Of a stretch of 11,474 bases of DNA, positions 6,390-11,474 are shown piece by piece (position 1 is the stretch's first letter; each line of letters begins with the position of its first letter). Under the pieces are notes generated by a model. It did no database searches. It was not told the DNA's origin and was given only the letters and a program-made list of their open reading frames with translations. The position numbers and the translations under genes are program-made. This stretch comes from Gammaproteobacteria bacterium (lineage in GTDB: Bacteria; Pseudomonadota; Gammaproteobacteria; Enterobacterales; Psychrobiaceae): positions 1 to 11,474 of the forward strand of contig JABSRS010000071.1 of NCBI GenBank assembly GCA_013214885.1, written 5' to 3'.

Positions 6390-7112
6390 TTAACAAAGCT
6401 GCGCTAAATCACCCAGTTGTGATATTTCAATCGTTGGCAATAGTAATGAGTTTCTGCGATGGTTTAAGCGTGATTTACTGGGGTTAAACCAACAGCTTTG
6501 CCAGTTGGCATTGGTTGCGCCAATAATATCGGCAATAGGATGGTCGCCAACATAAAGAATTTGATCGCTAGGCAGCGCAAGCTGATGCTGAGCTAAAGTA
6601 AATAAATCACCAGCTGGTTTCATTGGGATGTTAATACTTGGGTGAAGGGCGAATTCAAAATATTGATCAAGGTTTAAGCTGGTGGTTGATGCATTGCCGT
6701 TACTAATGGCAAATAATCTAAATTTAGTCGCTAGCTTGGCTAATGTTTGGTGAGTTTCAACTGGAATATCAATGGTATTGCGCCAGGTTAAAAATAGTTC
6801 CATTGCCGTGTGTGCGCCATCAGTGGCGGCTGATTGAGCATAACCTAGGTTAATTAAGCCGCGGGTTAGGGTCTTTACGCGCGTTAAACTGACATCGTTA
6901 GCCAAAGCGGGTTGCTTTGCTACCACTAGCTGGCGAATTTCAAACCAGTGCTGGAAAGTCATGCCGATGGTTTTTGGGAAATACTTGGCAAGATGCTCTC
7001 TTAGCTTTTGCTCTGCACGGTGCAATACGGGGGCGTTGTCATAGAGCGTGTCATCAAGATCAAAGCCAATTGCGGTAATATCACTTAACGTTTTGTAGCA
7101 TCGAATACTCAT
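6390..7112 (-). CDS. yigB: HAD-superfamily phosphatase, YigB-like (FMN phosphatase type)
   Basis: The 240-residue product is a cytoplasmic HAD hydrolase; its E. coli positional counterpart YigB has about the same length and dephosphorylates FMN and other small phosphates in vitro. All four HAD motifs are present: motif I D18-x-D20 in FDLDDTLYD, motif II S137 in FAISNGNAS, motif III K165 in MKPAGDLF, and motif IV D190 to D195 in YVGDHPIAD. A helical C1 cap lies between motifs I and II (about residues 25-125). The start at 7112 is supported by AAGG overlapping the xerC stop codon, 8 bp between the genes, indicating coupling. Position between xerC and uvrD is the same as in E. coli. Exact substrate preference is inferred from family, not shown by sequence. 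Confidence 0.92.
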   Translation of the reverse strand: MSIRCYKTLSDITAIGFDLDDTLYDNAPVLHRAEQKLREHLAKYFPKTIGMTFQHWFEIRQLVVAKQPALANDVSLTRVKTLTRGLINLGYAQSAATDGAHTAMELFLTWRNTIDIPVETHQTLAKLATKFRLFAISNGNASTTSLNLDQYFEFALHPSINIPMKPAGDLFTLAQHQLALPSDQILYVGDHPIADIIGATNANWQSCWFNPSKSRLNHRRNSLLLPTIEISQLGDLAQLC

Positions 7113-7120
7113 TTGGCACC

Positions 7121-8014
7121 TTATTTCTTTAGCTTGGCTCGCGGATGCGCTTTGTCATACACACTCGCTAAGTGTTTAAAATCTAAGTGGGTATACACTT
7201 GAGTGGTTGATAAATCGGCGTGACCGAGCATTTCTTGGACCGCGCGAAGATCGGCCGTGCCCTCTAGCATATGGGTGGCAAAAGAATGGCGTAATTTATG
7301 GGGGTAAATGGTGCCTGTCATTTGTTGCTGCTGTGCCCATTTCTTTAGCCTGACTTGGACGCTGCGATGGGATATGCGTTTGCCTAGTCTGCTAACAAAT
7401 AAAGCGGGCTCATCGACCGAGGCCAATGAAGGGCGAACTTGGTGCCACCGATCTATTTGGTCTAGGGCGAGCTTGGTGATTGGAATAATCCGCTCTTTAG
7501 AGCCTTTGCCGGTGACTTTAATTAGTTTTTCACTGACTTGGATATCATTAAGATTAATCGAGACTAATTCGGCTAGGCGTAGACCACTGGAATAAAACAA
7601 TTCGATCATCGCTTTGTCTCTAATGGCTAATGGATCGTCTTGATCATCAAAGTTGAGTAACTGATTAATTTGGTCAATATTAATGTTTTTTGGCAGCGGT
7701 TTGCTTTGTTTCGGGGCATTAATGCCAACGCAAGGGTCAAGCTCAATGATCGCTTGTTTGAGCAGGTAGCGACAAAAACTGCGTAACGATGACAATCTGG
7801 TTGCAATGGAGCGATTAGCCAAGCCTTGACGTTTCGAGTTGGCGATCCACAGTTTAATTTCATCGCCACTGAGTTGATCCCAGCGAGCAACGTTGTTTGC
7901 GCTAAGTTGCTGAATTAAATGCTCGAGTTGGCGTCGATAATTGCTAATCGTGTGTGGCGATAGCTGTCTGGCATCGGTTAATTCGGTTAAAAAAGCACTT
8001 AGTTGTTGTTCCAT
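7121..8014 (-). CDS. xerC: Tyrosine recombinase XerC
   Basis: XerC acts with XerD at dif near the replication terminus, under FtsK control, to resolve chromosome dimers. The 297-residue protein has the N-terminal SAM-like core-binding domain (about 1-90) and the C-terminal catalytic domain (about 105-290). The full catalytic set is visible: R146 (SGLRLAELVSI), K170 (GKGSKER), H239 and R242 (HKLRHSFATHML), H265 (LGHADLSTTQ) and the nucleophile Y274 (VYTH). The numbering nearly equals that of E. coli XerC, which separates it from phage integrases. Genomic position beside dapF, DUF484, yigB and uvrD is the classical xerC locus, so it is chromosomal XerC rather than XerD. The start is 6 bp after the DUF484 stop, with a weak AGCAGAG Shine-Dalgarno. 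Confidence 0.97.
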   Translation of the reverse strand: MEQQLSAFLTELTDARQLSPHTISNYRRQLEHLIQQLSANNVARWDQLSGDEIKLWIANSKRQGLANRSIATRLSSLRSFCRYLLKQAIIELDPCVGINAPKQSKPLPKNINIDQINQLLNFDDQDDPLAIRDKAMIELFYSSGLRLAELVSINLNDIQVSEKLIKVTGKGSKERIIPITKLALDQIDRWHQVRPSLASVDEPALFVSRLGKRISHRSVQVRLKKWAQQQQMTGTIYPHKLRHSFATHMLEGTADLRAVQEMLGHADLSTTQVYTHLDFKHLASVYDKAHPRAKLKK

Positions 8015-8020
8015 CTCTGC

Positions 8021-8707
8021 TTACGCGTCAAGGTTATCGATTAAGCCAGCGAATAAACGACATAGTTGCATTAACATTAAATTGTCCATATTGGGCTCAA
8101 AATGGTTCGGATCATCACTGGCGACAGCAAGTAAACCAACTTCACTATATTTTCCTAATGAAATCAAGGCGACAGAACCTGAAAATTGCTGACCAAACAC
8201 CAATGTTTGTTCTTGTTGATTTAACCGACCAAAATAGCACTGAGTTCTGTCTAGTCGTTGAATTAACAAATTATCTAGTTCACTGCGCTGACAGTGCAAC
8301 TCGACGGGTACGTTTGGTTTAAACAGCTTGATGGCTACTTGTGTTAGCCCTAAATGAAGTTCAAAACTGGTGACCATCGTGGCGCAAAGCTCAGTAATGG
8401 TCGAACATTCAAGTAACTTAACGTTCAACGCTGAAAATTGCTGGTACAGTTTTTGGTTATGACTGGCAATTGACATTAATGCAGTGATTTCATCTTCAAG
8501 AGTATGGATTTTATCACGCATGATTTGATGTTGACGTTCAACCAGTGAAATTGTGCCTTGTTGCTTACTCGGCAATTTTAATGAGGCTAATAACTGAGGG
8601 TGATGTTGGAAAAAATCAGGGTGATTTTTCAGATAATCGACGATACAGCTGTCGTCGATTAAGTGCTCGATAGTTTCATTGTCAATGTGCAGCTTATTAT
8701 GACTCAT
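8021..8707 (-). CDS. DUF484 family protein (E. coli YigA type)
   Basis: The 228-residue cytoplasmic protein belongs to the DUF484 family, usually encoded between dapF and xerC. The N-terminal signature is clear: [20 protein letters not shown], then an LP-x(4)-GTISLVERQ segment. A predicted coiled coil runs from about residue 55 to 95, followed by a GAF-like domain (about 100-225) with strands such as [19 protein letters not shown]. The biochemical role is unknown; the GAF-like fold suggests small-molecule or protein sensing, and its constant place next to xerC suggests, but does not prove, a link with chromosome maintenance. Its ATG overlaps the dapF TGA as ATGA, so the two are probably translationally coupled. 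Length is close to the family norm and nothing is missing. Confidence 0.93.
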   Translation of the reverse strand: MSHNKLHIDNETIEHLIDDSCIVDYLKNHPDFFQHHPQLLASLKLPSKQQGTISLVERQHQIMRDKIHTLEDEITALMSIASHNQKLYQQFSALNVKLLECSTITELCATMVTSFELHLGLTQVAIKLFKPNVPVELHCQRSELDNLLIQRLDRTQCYFGRLNQQEQTLVFGQQFSGSVALISLGKYSEVGLLAVASDDPNHFEPNMDNLMLMQLCRLFAGLIDNLDA

Positions 8708-9534
8708 AACTTTATTTGCCCATCATAAACATGAACCGCAGGCCCAGTCATTTTTAGTTGCGATTCGCCACTGCGCCAATTGATTTTTAACTTTCCGCCT
8801 GGTAATTCAACGGTAACGGACGGGTCAAGTAAACCTTGGTTTTGACCGATTGCAACAGCAGCACAAGCACCAGTACCGCAGGCTTTTGTTTCACCGACGC
8901 CACGCTCATAAACGCGTAATTTAATATGGCTGCGTGATACTATTTCCATGAAGCCAACATTGGTACCCTGACTAAATCGCTCGTGGGTTGATAATTGAGG
9001 GCCCAAGGTCGCCACCGGTGCGGTGATAACATCATCAACAGTCACCACACAATGTGGATTGCCCATTGAGACAACACCGCACAGTACTGTTTCAGTGTCG
9101 GTGCGTAAGATGTAATTAACTTCTTGCTTTTGCGCTTGAAAAGGCACCTTGGCAGGGCTGAACTGGGGGATGCCCATCGAGACGGTTATTAAGCCATTGC
9201 GTTCATGTTTTAATTGCAATTTACCACCTCTGCAACTAACCCCTAACCGGTATCTATTACTTAAGCCTTTCATTCTAACAAAACGAGCAAAACATCTGGC
9301 ACCATTGCCACACTGTTCAACCTCGGTGCCGTCGGCATTAAAGATCCGATAATGAAAATCTAAATCGGGATCGTAAGGTGCTTCGACCATTAACAGTTGG
9401 TCGAAACCAATGCCAGTATTGCGGTCGGCTAAAAAGCTAATTTGTTCTTTTGATAAAAATACGTTTTGGGTTACACCGTCAACAACGACAAAGTCATTTC
9501 CGAGTCCATGCATTTTTGAAAAATTGAGTAACAT
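8704..9534 (-). CDS. dapF: Diaminopimelate epimerase
   Basis: DapF converts LL-2,6-diaminopimelate to the meso isomer, used directly for peptidoglycan cross-linking and by LysA to make lysine. It is a PLP-independent, two-base epimerase. The 276-residue protein shows both catalytic cysteines: C75 in EQCGNGARC and C219 in [11 protein letters not shown]. The N-terminal [13 protein letters not shown] and the substrate-binding elements NADGTE and SMGNPHCV are also present, and the two halves form the pseudo-symmetric DapF fold. The ATG at 9534 lies 33 bp after the lysA stop, with only a weak AAGAAA before it. The gene sits directly after lysA, placing the enzyme that makes meso-DAP beside the one that consumes it. 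Confidence 0.98.
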   Translation of the reverse strand: MLLNFSKMHGLGNDFVVVDGVTQNVFLSKEQISFLADRNTGIGFDQLLMVEAPYDPDLDFHYRIFNADGTEVEQCGNGARCFARFVRMKGLSNRYRLGVSCRGGKLQLKHERNGLITVSMGIPQFSPAKVPFQAQKQEVNYILRTDTETVLCGVVSMGNPHCVVTVDDVITAPVATLGPQLSTHERFSQGTNVGFMEIVSRSHIKLRVYERGVGETKACGTGACAAVAIGQNQGLLDPSVTVELPGGKLKINWRSGESQLKMTGPAVHVYDGQIKL

Positions 9535-9567
9535 TCAGTTTCTTATAATAATATCACGACAGTCAGA

Positions 9568-10827
9568 TTAATTATCTGGGTCGAGTGTTGTTAATTCACC
9601 TCGCCATAAATCTGCAAAAGTTTCGCGTTTGCGAATTTCGATGGCTCTATTTTTATCTACCATCACTTCAGCAGGCTTTACCCGAGAGTTATAATTTGAG
9701 GCCATTGTAAAGCCATAGGCACCCGATGAACGAATGGCAACATAATCGCCTTCTCGTAAAGATAATTGACGGTCTTTACCAAGAAAATCACCTGTTTCGC
9801 ATACCGGGCCGACCACATCATAAATAGCCGATGGGGCATCGCTAGTTTTTACTTCAATAATCTCTTGCCAAGCACTATATAGTGATGGTCTGATTAAGTC
9901 ATTCATTGCCGCGTCAATTATGGCAAAATTTTTGTCTTTGGTGACTTTTAAGTATTCGACCTTGGCTACTAAAATTCCAGCATTGGCCATTATCGCACGA
10001 CCTGGCTCGTAAATGATTTTTAGGTGGCGATGATTGCCTAGGCAATCCGTTAATGCTTGAGCATATTGTGCTGGTAATGGTGGTTGCTCGTTTTTATAAG
10101 TAACGCCTAACCCACCACCGACATCGATATGACTAATATCGATCCCTTGCGCTTTTAACTGATCAATCAGTGTCAGTATCCGCTTAATCGCATCGGTAAA
10201 TGGTAATAGTTCGGTCAGTTGGGAACCAATGTGACAATCGATCCCTTGAACGTTAAGTGATCTCGACTGGTGAGCATATTCAAACGCACCATGTGCTTCT
10301 TCCATGCTAATGCCAAACTTATTTTCTTTGAGTCCCGTCGAGATATATGGGTGGGTCCCAGCATCAACATCTGGGTTCACTCGAATTGAAATTGGGGCAA
10401 TGATGTTTAACTCTTGTGCAATGGCACTTATTCGCTCAAGCTCGGGGCGTGATTCAACGTTTAAACAATAAATACCCGTTTCAAGCGCATATCTTATTTC
10501 CCAGTCTGTTTTACCGACTCCAGAAAAAACCACTTTGGCAGGATCGCCTCCAGCTTCTAATACTCGTGCCAATTCACCGCCCGAAACGATATCAAACCCT
10601 GAACCTAATTTAGCTAAAGTGTTTAGGATCGCCAGATTTGAATTAGCTTTTACCGCATAACAAATTAAATGCGGGTGCGAGCCAGCAGCCTGATCAAAGG
10701 CGTGCCAATGGCGTTCAATAGTAGCGCGAGAATATATATACAACGGGGTTTTAAATTTTTCAGCCAACTCGGCAACGGCAATATCTTCGGCAAATAACTG
10801 TTGTTGTTTAACGTTGAAAAAATCCAT
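9568..10827 (-). CDS. lysA: Diaminopimelate decarboxylase
   Basis: LysA is the PLP-dependent enzyme that decarboxylates meso-diaminopimelate to L-lysine, the last step of the pathway. At 419 residues it has the normal length for fold-type III decarboxylases. The N-terminal alanine-racemase-like barrel holds the PLP lysine K60 (CYAVKAN), HIGSQ at 199-203, the phosphate-binding GGGLG at 237-241 and EPGR at 274-277. The C-terminal beta domain carries the active-site C343 in CETGDFLG, followed by GAYGFTMASNYN and the R-x-KPAEV segment. The ATG at 10827 shares its A with the TAA of lptM (TAATG), and an AGAAGG Shine-Dalgarno lies in the lptM tail, so translation is likely coupled. No LysR-type regulator is adjacent, unlike E. 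coli lysA, which is divergent from lysR. Confidence 0.98.
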   Translation of the reverse strand: MDFFNVKQQQLFAEDIAVAELAEKFKTPLYIYSRATIERHWHAFDQAAGSHPHLICYAVKANSNLAILNTLAKLGSGFDIVSGGELARVLEAGGDPAKVVFSGVGKTDWEIRYALETGIYCLNVESRPELERISAIAQELNIIAPISIRVNPDVDAGTHPYISTGLKENKFGISMEEAHGAFEYAHQSRSLNVQGIDCHIGSQLTELLPFTDAIKRILTLIDQLKAQGIDISHIDVGGGLGVTYKNEQPPLPAQYAQALTDCLGNHRHLKIIYEPGRAIMANAGILVAKVEYLKVTKDKNFAIIDAAMNDLIRPSLYSAWQEIIEVKTSDAPSAIYDVVGPVCETGDFLGKDRQLSLREGDYVAIRSSGAYGFTMASNYNSRVKPAEVMVDKNRAIEIRKRETFADLWRGELTTLDPDN

Positions 10828-10961
10828 TACTTACCTTCTTCTTGTTTTTTAACATCTTTCTCTGTTTTTTCCTGCTGTGGCTCGGGATGATACAGCGGTC
10901 CCTTTTGGCCGCAGCCAGCGACAAATGCCAGTAAAAAAAAGATAATAGTTAATTTCCGCAT
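10827..10961 (-). CDS. lptM: LPS-assembly lipoprotein LptM (YifL)
   Basis: This 44-residue lipoprotein has a short positively charged N-terminus (MRK), a hydrophobic core (LTIIFFLLAF) and a lipobox V-A-G-C with C17 as the acylated residue. The mature protein begins CGQKGPLYHP, the family hallmark of YifL/LptM, and ends in a charged, Glu/Lys/Gln-rich tail without structure. In E. coli LptM associates with the LptD-LptE outer-membrane LPS translocon and helps LptD mature its disulfides. Position directly upstream of the lysA-dapF block and divergent from cyaY is the conserved place for this gene. A GGA element about 8 bp upstream may be its Shine-Dalgarno. The stop TAA overlaps the lysA start. 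Such short genes are often missed, so length alone is no argument against it. Confidence 0.93.
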   Translation of the reverse strand: MRKLTIIFFLLAFVAGCGQKGPLYHPEPQQEKTEKDVKKQEEGK

Positions 10962-10992
10962 TGTTTATCCGGTGATTATTCGACAATTAAGC

Positions 10993-11023
10993 CTTATAAT
11001 CGCATTCCAATGAGTAAATGCAA
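10993..11023. promoter_or_regulatory. Back-to-back promoters for cyaY (plus) and the lptM operon (minus)
   Basis: The 79-bp gap between the two start codons holds a perfect plus-strand -10, TATAAT at 10995-11000, giving a cyaY leader of about 34 nt. On the minus strand TATAAG at 10998-10993 overlaps it and can serve lptM, with TTGCAT (11023-11018) as a -35 at 19 bp spacing and a leader of about 25 nt. The plus -10 lacks a clear -35. Because the two -10 elements overlap, polymerase could open the DNA in only one direction at a time. Confidence 0.5.
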
Positions 11024-11040
11024 CTGATTTGAGGTTAAAA

Positions 11041-11358
11041 ATGAACGATAGTGAATTTCATCAAATTGTCGATAATTATCTGATGTTAATTGAATCTGCA
11101 CTTGATGAGGCGATGGTTGATTTTGATTATGAAACATCATCTGGGGTTTTAAAGTTAGCGTTTAGCGATCGCAGCCAAATTATTATTAATCGCCAAGAGC
11201 CATTACACCAAATATGGGTGGCGACTAAGTTTGATGGTCATCATTTTGAATTGCTAAACGGTCAGTGGATTGATAACCGAACTGGTGCTGAATTTTTTGC
11301 TTTGGTGACTAACGCCATTGAGCGCCAATCGGGTGAATTAATAGAGATAAGTGAGTAA
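11041..11358 (+). CDS. cyaY: Frataxin homologue CyaY
   Basis: CyaY is the bacterial frataxin: a small cytoplasmic protein that binds Fe2+/Fe3+ and IscS and tunes iron-sulfur cluster assembly. The 105-residue product matches the family length. It starts MNDSEFHQIVDNYLMLIE, has the acidic first helix and edge used for iron binding (E18, D22, E23, D27, D29, E31), and contains the highly conserved INRQEPLHQIW followed by ATKFDGHHFE and the W-I-DNRTG segment. The start is the ATG at 11041: GAGG at 11031-11034 is a well-spaced Shine-Dalgarno. An in-frame TTG at 11029 would place that element inside the gene and is rejected. It diverges from lptM, as in E. coli, and is followed after 3 bp by a carboxylesterase gene. 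Confidence 0.97.
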   Translation: MNDSEFHQIVDNYLMLIESALDEAMVDFDYETSSGVLKLAFSDRSQIIINRQEPLHQIWVATKFDGHHFELLNGQWIDNRTGAEFFALVTNAIERQSGELIEISE

Positions 11359-11361
11359 GTA

Positions 11362-11474
11362 ATGTCGCTCCAAGCTATTATTAAAGAGCCTAGTGCTCAA
11401 GCGGATGCCGTGGTCATTTGGCTGCACGGTCTAGGGGATTCTGGTGCTGGTTTTAGTGGGGTAATCCCTGCGTT
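11362..11474 (+). CDS. Alpha/beta-hydrolase, carboxylesterase/phospholipase family (5' part only)
   Basis: The window ends after 37 codons. The visible N-terminus contains DAVVIWLHGLGDSGAGF, the strand plus oxyanion-hole loop (HGLGDSG) characteristic of the bacterial carboxylesterase/acyl-protein thioesterase-like family (family VI esterases of about 220 residues). These cytoplasmic serine hydrolases cleave short-chain esters or lysophospholipids; the catalytic Ser-Asp-His triad would lie beyond the window and cannot be checked. The ATG at 11362 is 3 bp after the cyaY stop, so the gene is almost certainly cotranscribed with cyaY. A weak GAG/AAG element inside the cyaY tail may be its ribosome binding site. 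Confidence 0.8.
   Translation, partial: MSLQAIIKEPSAQADAVVIWLHGLGDSGAGFSGVIPA

Noticed and set aside
6399..6418. CTG...CAG resembling a LexA site near the 3' end of yigB
   Set aside because: The spacing is 12 rather than 10 and the core is not the alternating AT sequence of SOS boxes.
7627..7890. Minus-strand 87-codon frame inside xerC
   Set aside because: It overlaps the XerC core-binding domain in another frame; XerC is intact with all catalytic residues.
7954..8322. Plus-strand open frame of 122 codons over the xerC/DUF484 junction
   Set aside because: It is antisense to two well-supported genes with clear motifs, has no ribosome binding site and no recognisable protein features.
11029..11040. 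TTG start adding four residues to CyaY
   Set aside because: It would bury the GAGG Shine-Dalgarno inside the coding region; the ATG at 11041 matches the normal frataxin N-terminus.

Overview
The window is ordinary chromosomal backbone of a gammaproteobacterium with one variable stretch. The gene order cyaY / lptM-lysA-dapF-DUF484-xerC-yigB-uvrD, the moderately AT-rich base composition and the protein sequences suggest a marine Alteromonadales member (Shewanella- or Psychrobium-like). The genus is inference. The order matches Escherichia coli, except that lysA sits between lptM and dapF, as in many marine gammaproteobacteria.

Right half (about 4175-11474). A divergent promoter at 10993-11023 separates cyaY and the start of a carboxylesterase gene on the plus strand from a tightly packed minus-strand operon. 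That operon encodes LptM (LPS-assembly lipoprotein, too short for a 60-residue ORF cutoff), LysA and DapF (the last two steps from LL-DAP to lysine), a DUF484 protein, XerC (chromosome dimer resolution), a YigB-type HAD phosphatase and UvrD (DNA helicase II). Junctions are TAATG or ATGA overlaps or gaps of 6-49 bp. uvrD also has its own extended -10 promoter at 6373-6381.

Left half (1-4174). rarD (plus) follows a clear terminator. A run of accessory genes then lies between rarD and uvrD: a glycerophosphodiester phosphodiesterase and a glutathione S-transferase (minus strand, ATGA-coupled), a small exported Cys-containing protein gene broken by a one-base frameshift (minus), a stand-alone EAL-domain protein with a TTG start (plus) and a GNAT acetyltransferase (minus). 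E. coli also has rarD near uvrD but with different genes between them, so this is a variable slot in a conserved neighbourhood.

The least ordinary segment is 2414-2887. The broken small gene and the EAL gene diverge from a very AT-rich 187-bp region. It holds a 19-bp site matching the classical Fur box at 15 of 19 positions and two interleaved perfect inverted repeats (12 and 13 bp) whose right arms lie on that site. This suggests, without proving, iron-responsive control of a c-di-GMP-related protein and a small exported protein. I saw no mobile element, CRISPR array, tRNA or rRNA.
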